NCBI RefSeq assembly: GCF_029581575.1
Contig: NZ_CP089975.1
Coordinates: 992,001-1,056,000, forward strand
From: Moraxella nasibovis
GTDB taxonomy: Bacteria; Pseudomonadota; Gammaproteobacteria; Pseudomonadales; Moraxellaceae
DNA length: 64,000 nucleotides
Direction: 5' to 3'
Notes under the pieces: model-generated
Told to the model about the DNA's origin: nothing
What the model saw: only the letters and a program-made list of their open reading frames with translations
Database searches by the model: none
Part shown: piece by piece, positions 38,165-47,284 of the stretch
Position numbering within the stretch: the stretch's first letter is position 1
How the letters are laid out: each line of letters opens with the position of its first letter
Position numbers and translations under genes: made by a program

Positions 38165-38959
38165 ATGAAAGCAACCGCCAAATTTTTCAAATTCTCACCG
38201 TCTAGCCTTGTTGCCTGTTTGGCGATTTTTTTGGCGGGCTGTCATTCTGCCAGTGACACGGTGAGCCTTGCCGACAAGCGAGAGCAGGCGGTCTTGGTAA
38301 GTGCTGACAAGCTGTCTGAGTACGAGTGGCGACTGGCGGAGGCGAACGGGGCGTTGTCGTCGTTTGTTGGGGCGGTCAGGCTTGATTTTAAGGGTGATAA
38401 GCTAAGCTTTGATGCTGGGTGCAATGTGCATACGGGCGAATTTGCCTTAAATCAAGAGAGTATTTCGCTGGATTCATCTCGGCTGTCTGCCACACGCCGT
38501 GCCTGTGAGCCTGAGCGCCACCAAGCTGAGGCGGCATTGACAAAGGCTTTGTCATCGTCAAAGCTGTCTTTGACGGTCAGTGAGGATCGCACCACGGCGA
38601 CCTTAATACAGACAGTCAAGTCTCAGGATAAGGCGCACACTCTGCGATGGTACGGCACAAAAAAGCCTGAAAAAATCTCAAAGCCTGTGATGGTGTATTG
38701 GGAAATCGACCCTGAGCCTGCCATCTGCGCAGATGATACCAGTGCGCATTGTCTAAAAATTCGCCACATCCGTTACAATGATGATGGCATCCAAGAGGGC
38801 AAAGGGGCATGGCAAAACTTTGAAGGTGACATCAAAAATTACACGCACCACACCAACATGCGCAGTATCGTGCGTCTCAAAGCTTATCAAGATACCACCA
38901 ATCCCGACCAGCCCATTTATGTGTATGATGAGACGGTGGAGTCTAGCATCATTAAATGA
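38165..38959 (+). CDS. Lipoprotein with META (HslJ-like) and DUF4377-like domains
   Basis: The N-terminus from Met at 38165 has Lys-rich, hydrophobic and LAGC lipobox parts, so it is a lipoprotein cleaved before Cys. Residues about 45-150 form a META domain (YEWRLAEANG, LSFDAGCNVHTGEF, DSSRLSATRRAC). The C-terminal part (MVYWEIDPEPAICAD, LKIRHIRYNDDGI, NFEGDIKNYTHH) resembles DUF4377. HslJ proteins affect outer-membrane stress and novobiocin tolerance. An earlier ATG at 38117 would add 16 polar residues before the signal and is less likely. Confidence 0.82.
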   Translation: MKATAKFFKFSPSSLVACLAIFLAGCHSASDTVSLADKREQAVLVSADKLSEYEWRLAEANGALSSFVGAVRLDFKGDKLSFDAGCNVHTGEFALNQESISLDSSRLSATRRACEPERHQAEAALTKALSSSKLSLTVSEDRTTATLIQTVKSQDKAHTLRWYGTKKPEKISKPVMVYWEIDPEPAICADDTSAHCLKIRHIRYNDDGIQEGKGAWQNFEGDIKNYTHHTNMRSIVRLKAYQDTTNPDQPIYVYDETVESSIIK

Positions 38960-39054
38960 TGGGCATTTAAACGATGAGTGTTGAAATGATGAGAGTCAGT
39001 GATGGGTGCTGGGTTTTACGAAAATCCAAAAGATAAGTCCAAAAATAACCGATA

Positions 39055-39639
39055 TTAGCGAAGCTTTAATAAGTCTTCTTCTGACAGCCGCCAGCGTCCT
39101 TTTTTCTTGGAAGTGCTGCGTCCTGACAGTGCGGCATTGCCGAGCAGCTTGTGCATCGAGTGGCTAGAATGCGCATGACAGATGGCACACGCCAAACCGT
39201 CTGCGGCATCCGCCTGCGGCACGACATCCAGTAATAAAATGCGACAGACCATCGCCGAGACCTGCTCTTTGTCGGCGGCGCCATAGCCACAGACCGCTTG
39301 CTTGATTTGGCGAGCGGTGTATTCTGACACGCTTAGATTCATGGCGGTCAAGGCGGCGATGGCAGCGCCACGAGCCTGCCCAAGTTTGAGCGCTGAGTCT
39401 GGGTTGGTTGCCATAAATACCTGTTCGATGGCGGCGTGCATGGGCTCGTCGCTGTATTTTTGATAATGCTGAACAATGCGGCAGACGCCAGAGAAAATCT
39501 GAGCAATGCGAGTTGGCATGTCGCTGCTGTCGGTGCGAATCGTCCCTGCGTCTAGGAAAGTCAGCTTGTCTGCATGAGAGCTGATGATGCCGTAGCCGGT
39601 CATGCGTGAGCCGGGGTCGATACCGATGATGAGTGACAT
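39055..39639 (-). CDS. ruvC: Holliday junction resolvase RuvC
   Basis: Cuts Holliday junctions with RuvAB. IIGIDPGSRMTGYG carries the first catalytic Asp, AIEQVF the Glu, and the C-terminal PQADAADGLACAICH the remaining Asp residues. It has 194 residues, about 20 more than E. coli, with a basic C-terminal tail (STSKKKGRW). ruvA and ruvB are not adjacent. The prophage at the right carries a second, distant RuvC-fold resolvase. Confidence 0.94.
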   Translation of the reverse strand: MSLIIGIDPGSRMTGYGIISSHADKLTFLDAGTIRTDSSDMPTRIAQIFSGVCRIVQHYQKYSDEPMHAAIEQVFMATNPDSALKLGQARGAAIAALTAMNLSVSEYTARQIKQAVCGYGAADKEQVSAMVCRILLLDVVPQADAADGLACAICHAHSSHSMHKLLGNAALSGRSTSKKKGRWRLSEEDLLKLR

Positions 39640-39777
39640 GAAAGATTACCGCCTAAAAATCAGATTTACGCTTGAAAAACTTGCCAAGCGCCTAAATAAT
39701 CTGATAGTATAGCTCATTTGTGAGCAGTTTAGCAATTCATTGATTTTTATTGATTTTAGATAGGATAAGGAAACTTT

Positions 39778-40401
39778 ATGGGTGCAGTCGTTGGCATTGC
39801 TTTGGTTTGGTTCATCATTGAGATGATGGTTTGGTATTTGGTGGCGCAGTTTGTGAGTGGTTGGTGGGTGTTTTTTTGGTTCATCATCGCTGCCGTTATC
39901 GGCATCATGCTCATCAAAAAAGCCGCCAGCACACTAAATCCGATGGCGCAGCAGCTCAAACAGATGCAAAATGGCGTCATTCCAAACCCTGCCAATCAGC
40001 CTGCTGAGGCGACGGTTGCAGGGTCGGTGGCGACTGGCATTGCGGGCATTTTATTTTTGTTGCCGGGGCTGTTGTCTGATGTGGGTGGCTTGATTTTGCT
40101 TTTGCCATTTGTACAAAGAAAGCTGACTGGCGCCGCCAAAAATTACGCCCTAAAAAATCAAGACAAAGTCCTACAAATGATGTCTCGACAAATGGGCGGT
40201 CAAAGCCCCTTTGGCATGGGCGGCACCGTCAATCCGAACAATCCTTTTGGTCAGGGCAATCCTTTCGGTCAAGGCGGCGGCTTTGGTGGCTTTGGCAAGG
40301 GTGGTTTTGGTCAAGGCGGCTTTGGTGGCACGACTGTCGATGGTGAGGCAAGATCTGTGCAAAAAAATGTCAAGCGACTTAAATCTGCCAATGATGAATG
40401 A
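39778..40401 (+). CDS. fxsA: FxsA-family membrane protein
   Basis: Inner-membrane protein related to FxsA, whose overexpression helps cells with phage T7 exclusion. Hydrophobic segments are VGIALVWFIIEMMVWYLVAQF, WWVFFWFIIAAVIGIMLI and GIAGILFLLPGLLSDVGGLILLLPF, followed by a cytoplasmic tail. The tail is unusually long and Gly/Phe/Gln-rich (repeats of NPFGQG and GGFG, residues about 148-190), which E. coli FxsA lacks. 207 residues. Confidence 0.85.
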   Translation: MGAVVGIALVWFIIEMMVWYLVAQFVSGWWVFFWFIIAAVIGIMLIKKAASTLNPMAQQLKQMQNGVIPNPANQPAEATVAGSVATGIAGILFLLPGLLSDVGGLILLLPFVQRKLTGAAKNYALKNQDKVLQMMSRQMGGQSPFGMGGTVNPNNPFGQGNPFGQGGGFGGFGKGGFGQGGFGGTTVDGEARSVQKNVKRLKSANDE

Positions 40402-40447
40402 TGACTTTTGATGTCGTGTTTCATCTCACCATGAAGTAAATTTTGAT

Positions 40448-40474
40448 AAAATCCGTCCACTTGGGCGGATTTTT
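40448..40474 (+). terminator. Intrinsic terminator after fxsA
   Basis: AAAATCCGTCC pairs with GGGCGGATTTT (one T-G wobble) around ACTT, followed by T residues. Confidence 0.85.
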
Positions 40475-40554
40475 ATTGTAAGTGCTTGGAGGATTGGTTA
40501 AGATATGGGTTTGGTAAAGAATGTCGTTTATTTAAAAAGTCATCAGGAAATATC

Positions 40555-41160
40555 ATGAAAAAATCAATGATTGCCATCGCCATGATGGTCTTATGCGATT
40601 TGGCTGTTGCAAAGGATGTAAGCGTGCTGCCCGAAGGTTTTGTCAGCATTATGAAGACGCATGAAGGCTGTGTCATTAACAATCCATTACCCAAAGACGG
40701 AGAGTCTGTCTCATGGTCGGGCGGCTGCGTCAATGGCTTGGCAGACGGCTACGGCGTGCTACAATGGTACTTGCATGGCAAGCCCACAGACAGGTATGTG
40801 GGTGAGTATCAAGCAGGGCGCATTCATGGCGTGGGTCAGTATGTGCGGCGAGATGGCGTCGTTCATACAGGGTCTTGGAAAGATGACAAGGTGGATGGCT
40901 TTGCTGAGATTGTATTTACTGGGATGTGGCAGGGCGATGTGTATGTCGGTGCGATGCAAGATGGCAAACGACATGGCAGGGGTACTTATTATAGCAATAT
41001 CCACAACTTAGGCACCAGACGCGACTACGGAGATGACTTTTTGTCAAAGCATGTTGCGGGTGTGACTCGGCGTGGCAGTTATTTGGTGGCAGACGCCATC
41101 TATGAAGAAGGCGGTCTTGTCGCCATCTGCGGTAAAGATGCGCATGATCTGTGCCACTGA
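40555..41160 (+). CDS. Secreted MORN-repeat protein
   Basis: The signal peptide MKKSMIAIAMMVLCDLAVA predicts export. About four MORN repeats follow (YVGEYQAGRIHGVGQY, HTGSWKDDKVDGFAE, YVGAMQDGKRHGRGTY). The start at 40555 is preceded by CAGGAAATATC. Five or more cysteines suggest periplasmic disulfides. Function unknown. MORN repeats in bacteria often mediate lipid or protein contacts. The gene stands alone and is convergent with the LysR regulator. Confidence 0.82.
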   Translation: MKKSMIAIAMMVLCDLAVAKDVSVLPEGFVSIMKTHEGCVINNPLPKDGESVSWSGGCVNGLADGYGVLQWYLHGKPTDRYVGEYQAGRIHGVGQYVRRDGVVHTGSWKDDKVDGFAEIVFTGMWQGDVYVGAMQDGKRHGRGTYYSNIHNLGTRRDYGDDFLSKHVAGVTRRGSYLVADAIYEEGGLVAICGKDAHDLCH

Positions 41161-41169
41161 TGCGTGCCA

Positions 41170-41200
41170 CAATCAATCCGCCATTTAGACGGATTGATTG
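41170..41200. terminator. Hairpin between convergent MORN and LysR genes
   Basis: CAATCAATCCG (41170-41180) pairs perfectly with CGGATTGATTG (41190-41200). No T run follows on either strand, so its role as terminator is plausible but unproven. Confidence 0.45.
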
Positions 41201-41220
41201 CAAGTATCATCAAAACAAGG

Positions 41221-42162
41221 CTAGCTAGCAAACTGCTCTTGACATAGCTTGATGAATTCATGCCCAAATTTGCGAATCTCGCTGTCATCACGCACGGCGA
41301 TCCAGCTGGTAAACCGCCCAAAATGCGTGATCGGAATGGCGACCAGATCGGGGTAGTGCTTTGGTTCGTATGCCATTTCGGCGATGATGCCAATGCCTAA
41401 GCCTGATGAAACATAGGTGCTGATGACATCTGAGTCGAGTGCGGCAAGCACGATGTCAGGCGTCAAGCCTTCTTTGGCAAAGGCTTCGTCCATCGCCCCA
41501 CGCCCTGTAAAGCCGCCATGATAGGTGATGATGGGATAGCTTGCCAAAGTTGGCAAATCCACGCCATCTGTCACGCCTGCCAGACTCGCCAGCTCATGAT
41601 CTTTTGGCACGATGACCACATGCGACCAGTCGTAGTAGCGATGACAGCGCAGAATGTCATTATTCAAAAGCGACTCGGTGGCAATGCCAATGTCCGCCTG
41701 TCCACGAATCACCATCTGAGCGATGGTCTCAGGGTCGGCTTGTTGGAGCACCAGATTGACCTTGGAAAATTTTTCACGAAACGCCTTGACAATGCTTGGC
41801 AAGACATAGCGGGCTTGGGTGTGTGTGGTGGCGACCGTGAGCGTCCCTGCTTGGGCATTATTAAAATCAAGACTTAGGTTTTCGATGGTGCGAATCTCAG
41901 CAAAAATCGCTTCAATGTGCGGCAGCAGCGCCTTACCAATCGGTGTCAGACCTGTTAAGCGCTTGCCTTGACGGGTGAAAACATCGGATTTAAGCTGATT
42001 TTCTAGGGCGGCGATTTGTTTTGAAAGGCTAGACTGGCTGGTGTGGAGTAGAGTGGCGGCTTGGCTTAGGTTGTAGCCATTGACCACAGTGTGCCAGACA
42101 GTTTCAAGCTGTTTGAGTTGGATTTGTAAGTGTCGCTGATTGATGACGATGTCGATTGCCAT
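41221..42162 (-). CDS. cysB: CysB-like LysR-family regulator
   Basis: 313 residues. The N-terminal helix-turn-helix starts as in CysB with LKQLETVWHTVVNGYNLSQAATLLHTSQSSLSKQI. The effector domain has VATTHTQARYVLP and GQADIGIATE, as in the CysB/Cbl group. CysB activates sulfur assimilation in response to N-acetylserine. No cys genes are adjacent, so the name rests on similarity only and Cbl is possible. Divergent from ampG. Confidence 0.82.
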   Translation of the reverse strand: MAIDIVINQRHLQIQLKQLETVWHTVVNGYNLSQAATLLHTSQSSLSKQIAALENQLKSDVFTRQGKRLTGLTPIGKALLPHIEAIFAEIRTIENLSLDFNNAQAGTLTVATTHTQARYVLPSIVKAFREKFSKVNLVLQQADPETIAQMVIRGQADIGIATESLLNNDILRCHRYYDWSHVVIVPKDHELASLAGVTDGVDLPTLASYPIITYHGGFTGRGAMDEAFAKEGLTPDIVLAALDSDVISTYVSSGLGIGIIAEMAYEPKHYPDLVAIPITHFGRFTSWIAVRDDSEIRKFGHEFIKLCQEQFAS

Positions 42163-42435
42163 AAAGATTTCCGTATATTAAACTGCCGATGGGTGGTTTG
42201 TTTTGCTTGCATTATAAAAGCCTAATCCCAAAAACAGATAAGCAAAAACAGTAAAAATATATTCCATATTTGCATATCATAGCAAAATCTGTCTGCCATT
42301 TGTGACTAAAAAGGGGGGATGCGCAAAAAAATTTGAGAATGTTTTGCAAAAAAAGCAAATTTGTTCTAATATTGTGCATTTATTTGTATTTTGTGGTTTG
42401 ATACCGCTTGTATTTTAGTTGTCATTTGGATTGTT

Positions 42436-44268
42436 ATGGCGAACACAGCACACTCATCGTCTTGGTCGGTTTTTAAAGAAACTTATCTCACCAAAAATGC
42501 TCTGGTCATGCTCATGCTTGGCTTTTCGGCAGGTCTGCCGTATTTTTTGGTGTTTTCGACATTGGGGATTTGGCTTCGAGAGGCGCAAATTGACAAAAGC
42601 ACCGTGACGATGTTTGCTTGGGCGGGCTTGGCTTATTCTTTTAAGTTTCTGTGGGCGCCTTTGGTGGACAGCTTGTCCATACCGTTTTTACAAGATTATC
42701 TGGGCAAGCGCCGCAGCTGGCTTTTGCTCATGCAGTGCTGTGTGATCGCAGCGATCGTATTGATGGCGTTTACAAGCCCTATGGCAAGCCAAATGAGCTC
42801 GCTTGAAATGATGGCGCTGTTTACCGTGCTTTTGGCGTTTTCGTCGGCATCGCAGGACATCGTCATTGATGCTTATCGCATTGAGATCGTGCCTAAGTCC
42901 ATGCAGACGGCATTTTCTGCGCTTTATGTCTTTGGCTATCGACTTGGTCTCATCATCTCAGGTGCAGGCGCTTTGTACTTGGCGACTTATTTTGGTTCGT
43001 CCGAGGAGGCGTATCAGTACGGCGCATGGAAAAATACTTATCTGGTGATGGCTTTGGTGATGGGTGTGGGCGTGCTTACCACCCTAAGTGCCAGTGAGCC
43101 AAACAGCCAGATGCTCACACCAAAAAAACAATGGCTCAATGATAAAGTCATGGGTATTTATGCGGCGCTGGCGCTCATTCCGATGGCGATATACGGCGTG
43201 TGGTATCTGCTTGATCAGATTTCGGTGCGTATTCTTGAAATGGTGAACAGCCCATTTGCCATCACAGAGTCGGTGGCGCATGTCGCAGGCATGTATGGCA
43301 TGGCGGTGCTTGTGCCTGCACCTTTGGTGCTGATTTTCTTGCTGCTCAATCAACCCAAGATCAAGCCGCTGTCTGTGCTAAGCCGCCATGACGCCCAAAC
43401 GATGCGCCAAGATGGCAGAGACAATCTGCGTCTTTTGCTGATGTTTGTGCTGTCGATGGTGGCGTTTGTGTTTGCTTTCCGTGCGCTTGGCGAGGTGTTG
43501 ATTGGCGGTACAGAGCATTCTAATTTGGTTGGCTTTGCACTTGAAAGCGTCCGCTTTATCGGCAGTGCAATGATGGCGGCGATGACGGCAGGCGTGCTGG
43601 TGAAACTGGGCTTGGTCAAAAAACAAGTCGCCGTGCGCAACTGGATCGAGCCGATTTTAGACTTTTTTAGAACTTATGGCAAAAAAGCTGCACTCATCTT
43701 GGCACTCATCGGCGTGTACCGCATTTCTGACATCGTGGCGGGCAACATTGCCAATATCTTTTATCAAGACTTAGGATTCACAAAGGTGCAGATCGCCGAT
43801 GCCAGTAAGCTTGTGGGTTTGACGATGAGTATTTTGGGTGGTTTTTTGGGTGGTTTTATTGCCCAAAAAATGCGCATCATCGTTGCCATGATGGTGGGGG
43901 CGGTCTTGGCGGCAGCGACCAATTTACTGTTTGTTTTGCTATTTAATAGCCCGACGGCAGGCATGCTGTATGTGGCGGTCATCGCAGATAATTTGGCAGG
44001 TGGTCTGGCGAGTGCGGTATTTGTGGCGTTCTTGTCGGTGCTGACTTCCATTCGCTTTACGGCGGTGCAGTATGCGCTATTTTCGTCTTTAATGACTTTG
44101 TCGCCAAAGATTTTGGGTGGTTATTCTGGTAGCATCGTTGAGGCGACCAGCTATCCGACTTTCTTTATGATTACTTGTTTGATGGGCGTGCCAGTGCTGT
44201 TTTTGGTGTATTTGGTGGGCAAATACATTGACCTAGGTGATGGCAAATTTGCCCTAAAAAATGACTAA
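42436..44268 (+). CDS. ampG: AmpG-type muropeptide permease
   Basis: Major-facilitator transporter that returns GlcNAc-anhydroMurNAc peptides from periplasm to cytoplasm in cell-wall recycling. MLGFSAGLPYFLVFSTLGIWLREAQI, FKFLWAPLVDSL and SSASQDIVIDAYRIE are AmpG signatures. About 610 residues with 12-14 helices and a polar insert around residues 220-300. The ATG at 42436 is favoured over the in-frame start at 42391 because the homology begins there. It overlaps prmC by 8 bases. Confidence 0.9.
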   Translation: MANTAHSSSWSVFKETYLTKNALVMLMLGFSAGLPYFLVFSTLGIWLREAQIDKSTVTMFAWAGLAYSFKFLWAPLVDSLSIPFLQDYLGKRRSWLLLMQCCVIAAIVLMAFTSPMASQMSSLEMMALFTVLLAFSSASQDIVIDAYRIEIVPKSMQTAFSALYVFGYRLGLIISGAGALYLATYFGSSEEAYQYGAWKNTYLVMALVMGVGVLTTLSASEPNSQMLTPKKQWLNDKVMGIYAALALIPMAIYGVWYLLDQISVRILEMVNSPFAITESVAHVAGMYGMAVLVPAPLVLIFLLLNQPKIKPLSVLSRHDAQTMRQDGRDNLRLLLMFVLSMVAFVFAFRALGEVLIGGTEHSNLVGFALESVRFIGSAMMAAMTAGVLVKLGLVKKQVAVRNWIEPILDFFRTYGKKAALILALIGVYRISDIVAGNIANIFYQDLGFTKVQIADASKLVGLTMSILGGFLGGFIAQKMRIIVAMMVGAVLAAATNLLFVLLFNSPTAGMLYVAVIADNLAGGLASAVFVAFLSVLTSIRFTAVQYALFSSLMTLSPKILGGYSGSIVEATSYPTFFMITCLMGVPVLFLVYLVGKYIDLGDGKFALKND

Positions 44269-45112
44269 AACGGAACAGCTGATTTTGACTTTATCTGACA
44301 TCAAAGCCCTATATCGCAGCGACTCCCTGCCCCGTCACTGGTGGCAAGGTTGGCTGTGCCATGTCCTTGATCAGCCGTCAAGTTTTTTGATCACGCATGA
44401 TGATCATGTGCTCACACCAAAGCAAAGACAGCTGTTTGATGAAGGGATTGCCAAGATGAGGCAGGGCGTGCCTTTGGCGTATCTGACTGGCGAGCAGGCG
44501 TTTTTTGGTCGAATTTTTGCGGTTAATGAACATACCTTAATCCCAAGACCAGACACGGAGCGACTCATTGAGGTGGTGCTTGACTGGGCAGCCAAAAGCC
44601 CGCTTGATGCTGGCTATATTTTGGATTTGGGGACGGGTTCTGGCTGTATTGCCATCACGCTTGCCAAGGAGCTGCCATCTTGGCAGGTGCTGGCGGTGGA
44701 TTTTTCTGACGAGGCGTTAAAAGTCGCCAATGATAATGCCAAGCGTTTGTCGGCGAATCATTGCCAGTTTGCGCGCTCGGATTGGTTTGAAAATATTGAG
44801 GGTGCATTTGATGTCATCGTCTCAAATCCACCCTACATCGCCCAAGATGATGAGCATTTGGCGACGCTTGTGGCAGAGCCGATCACGGCACTGGTGGCTA
44901 AGGACGATGGGCTTTATGACATTGAAATCATTGCCAGTCAGGCGCAGCGATTTTTGAATAAAGACGGTCTGCTCGCGGTGGAGCATGGGTATGATCAGGG
45001 TATGAGCGTGCGGCAAATTTTTGATAAATATGGCTATGATGACATCAAGACCATCCAAGACTATGGCGGCAATGACAGACTGACGGTGGGTGTGCGAGGT
45101 GTGAGTAGATGA
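44261..45112 (+). CDS. prmC: Release factor glutamine methyltransferase PrmC
   Basis: Methylates the GGQ glutamine of release factors RF1 and RF2. The SAM motif LDLGTGSGCIAITLA and the catalytic NPPY in VSNPPYIAQDDEHL are intact, and LIPRPDTERLIE is the family N-terminal block. 283 residues, full length. It overlaps ampG by 8 bases and moeB by 4, so the three are one operon. No prfA is next to it. Confidence 0.94.
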   Translation: MTKTEQLILTLSDIKALYRSDSLPRHWWQGWLCHVLDQPSSFLITHDDHVLTPKQRQLFDEGIAKMRQGVPLAYLTGEQAFFGRIFAVNEHTLIPRPDTERLIEVVLDWAAKSPLDAGYILDLGTGSGCIAITLAKELPSWQVLAVDFSDEALKVANDNAKRLSANHCQFARSDWFENIEGAFDVIVSNPPYIAQDDEHLATLVAEPITALVAKDDGLYDIEIIASQAQRFLNKDGLLAVEHGYDQGMSVRQIFDKYGYDDIKTIQDYGGNDRLTVGVRGVSR

Positions 45113-45858
45113 GCGCTTTGACAGACAAGGAGCTTTTGCGTTATTCTCGGCAGATTTTGCTGGATGATTGGGATTTGGAGGCGCAGATTCGCCTAAAAAA
45201 CAGCACGGCGCTCATCGTTGGCTTGGGTGGCTTGGGTTGCCCTGTGTCGCAAATCTTGGCACGAGCAGGGGTTGGCAGACTGCATTTGGTGGATTTTGAT
45301 GTCATTGATGAGAGTAATTTACAGCGGCAGACGCTATTTTTTGAGGCAGATGTCGGCAAATCAAAAGTCAAAACCGCCCACAAAAGATTGCGTGAGCATA
45401 ATGAGCTCATCGCCATTGACCACACTGAGACCAAGCTAACTGCTGAGAATTTGCCAAAGCTTTTGACGCAAGTATCGCCTGATCTTGTGATTGATTGTAC
45501 TGATAATTTTTCTGTTCGTGATTTATTAAATAAATCATGCCGAGCATTGGGCGTGCCATTGTTGTCCAATTCGGCAATCGGTGAAGTGGGGCAAATCGCG
45601 TTATTCACCAAAGAAACAGGCTGCTATCAGTGTCTGTTTGGTGAGGAGGGTGGCGATGAGCAGACCTGTGCGACATCAGGCGTACTGGCAAGTACGGTGT
45701 CTGTGATTGGCTCGATGGCGGCTCAGGTGGCGCTTGACTTTTTGGGAAGGGGGCGCAATCCCATTGCAGGCAAGCTTGTGCTGTGGCAGGGTCGGACGAT
45801 GACTCTGCGTAATGTTCAATTTGCCCAAGATGAGCTGTGCGCAGCCTGTTCTGGGTGA
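45109..45858 (+). CDS. moeB: MoeB/ThiF-family adenylyltransferase
   Basis: E1-like enzyme that adenylates the C-terminus of a ubiquitin-fold sulfur carrier (MoaD or ThiS). N-terminal RYSRQILLDDWDLEAQIRLKNS, nucleotide loop GLGGLGCPVSQILARAG, and the zinc Cys pairs CYQC and CAAC are present. The 249 residues fit MoeB/ThiF without the rhodanese domain of MOCS3. No moa or thi genes are adjacent, so MoeB is preferred only on length and general similarity. Confidence 0.87.
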   Translation: MSALTDKELLRYSRQILLDDWDLEAQIRLKNSTALIVGLGGLGCPVSQILARAGVGRLHLVDFDVIDESNLQRQTLFFEADVGKSKVKTAHKRLREHNELIAIDHTETKLTAENLPKLLTQVSPDLVIDCTDNFSVRDLLNKSCRALGVPLLSNSAIGEVGQIALFTKETGCYQCLFGEEGGDEQTCATSGVLASTVSVIGSMAAQVALDFLGRGRNPIAGKLVLWQGRTMTLRNVQFAQDELCAACSG

Positions 45859-45989
45859 GCCTTTGAAATTTTAATCATTCAAAGAGTTGTCAATTAAACA
45901 CTAATCTTAGCCAAGCTTTGCCGCCAAGACCTAAAATCATCTTTCTAAGACTTAAAAAACCAACAAAACCAACAAAACGACCAACAACC

Positions 45990-47279
45990 ATGCTAAAAAA
46001 ACCAACAAGAAAATCGCCTTTTGCCATCGCAAAGAAGTCTGTCAGCACAAGCCTAAATGTGCTGGGGCGCATTCAAAAGACCGCTTCTGTGGCAGGTCTG
46101 TCAGCACTTCGGGTAGCGACTGGCGAAAAAATGGATGCCGAACTTTTAAAAGAGTCGTTTGAGCAGATGGGGGTGACTTACATCAAGCTTGGGCAGTTTA
46201 TTGCAAGTACACCGTCTATATTTCCCAAAGACTATGTTCTTGCATTCCAAGATTGTTTGGATGCGACGACGCCTGTGCCTTTTAATGAAATTTTGGCAGT
46301 GCTGCGTGAGGAGCTGGGGCAGGAGCGGGGGCTTGGAGATATTTTTGAGCACATTGACCCCAAGCCTTTGGCATCGGCAAGCATTGCGCAGGTACACCGA
46401 GCGACACTCATCGGCGGCAGGCAGGTGGCATTAAAAGTACAAAAACCCAATGTCGGCACGGTCATTCATACCGATCTTAGCGTGCTGCATGGCGGCTTTT
46501 GGTTGGCTGAAAAGCTGGTGCCGTCGATGAAGGCAGCGAATTTGGCACCGATTTTAGATGAAATTCGCTCACGCATGATGATGGAGACCGATTTTTTGGC
46601 GGAAAGTCGTCACATCGAGCGGTTTTTGGGCTTTTTAAAACAAACGGGCAATACCAAAATCACCGCACCCACCGTGCATCAAGCGCTGACCACCAAGCGT
46701 GTGCTGACGATGGATCTTTTGGTGGGTAAGTCGCTCATCGATGAGACGCTGGGGCTTGCCAAAGACGAGGCATCGGCACGCCAGACGATGAGTGATGTGC
46801 TTGACACTTGGTTTTTGTCGTTGATGATGACAGGTGAGTTTCATGCCGATTTGCACGCAGGAAATCTCATGATGCTTGATGATGGGCGCATTGCTTTCCT
46901 GGATTTTGGTTTGGTGGGGCAGATTGAGCCAAAGAGCTTGCAGGCGTGTTTTGCTTTGGTGCAAAGCTTGCAGGTCAATGATTATCAAGGCATGGCAAAA
47001 GCGATGGTTGAGATCGGTATGACGCATGATAAAGTGAGTATTGATCGGCTGGGTGAGGATTTGCACCGCATGCTTGGTAAGGTTGGCAAAGACAGTCAGC
47101 CTGAGAGCCTAAATGCCATGATGCTTGAACTTTCTGAGATTGGCAAGCGGCATGGCATTCATTTTCCTAGGGATTTTGCGCTGTTATTAAAGCAGCTGCT
47201 GTATTTTGACCGCTTTATGGTGACGCTCGCCCCAGAGATGGAGCTGTTTGAAGGCGAGCGATTAAAGATGGTGGGCTAG
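45990..47279 (+). CDS. ABC1/AarF (UbiB-like) atypical kinase-like protein
   Basis: About 429 residues from the first ATG. GVTYIKLGQFIASTP is the KxGQ motif of the UbiB family, PLASASIAQVHRA the Ala-rich nucleotide loop, VALKVQKPN the lysine motif, and FHADLHAGNLMMLDDGRIAFLDFG the metal/catalytic stretch. UbiB proteins support ubiquinone synthesis or lipid homeostasis. The hydrophobic C-terminal anchor of classical UbiB is missing, so this may be the shorter AarF-like paralogue. Short repeats of ACCAAC lie in the leader, without a ribosome site. Confidence 0.86.
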   Translation: MLKKPTRKSPFAIAKKSVSTSLNVLGRIQKTASVAGLSALRVATGEKMDAELLKESFEQMGVTYIKLGQFIASTPSIFPKDYVLAFQDCLDATTPVPFNEILAVLREELGQERGLGDIFEHIDPKPLASASIAQVHRATLIGGRQVALKVQKPNVGTVIHTDLSVLHGGFWLAEKLVPSMKAANLAPILDEIRSRMMMETDFLAESRHIERFLGFLKQTGNTKITAPTVHQALTTKRVLTMDLLVGKSLIDETLGLAKDEASARQTMSDVLDTWFLSLMMTGEFHADLHAGNLMMLDDGRIAFLDFGLVGQIEPKSLQACFALVQSLQVNDYQGMAKAMVEIGMTHDKVSIDRLGEDLHRMLGKVGKDSQPESLNAMMLELSEIGKRHGIHFPRDFALLLKQLLYFDRFMVTLAPEMELFEGERLKMVG

Positions 47280-47284
47280 GTGTT

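Noticed and set aside
41170-41200. Hairpin considered as paired DNA uptake sequences
   Set aside because: It matches neither the Neisseria (GCCGTCTGAA) nor Pasteurellaceae (AAGTGCGGT) core.
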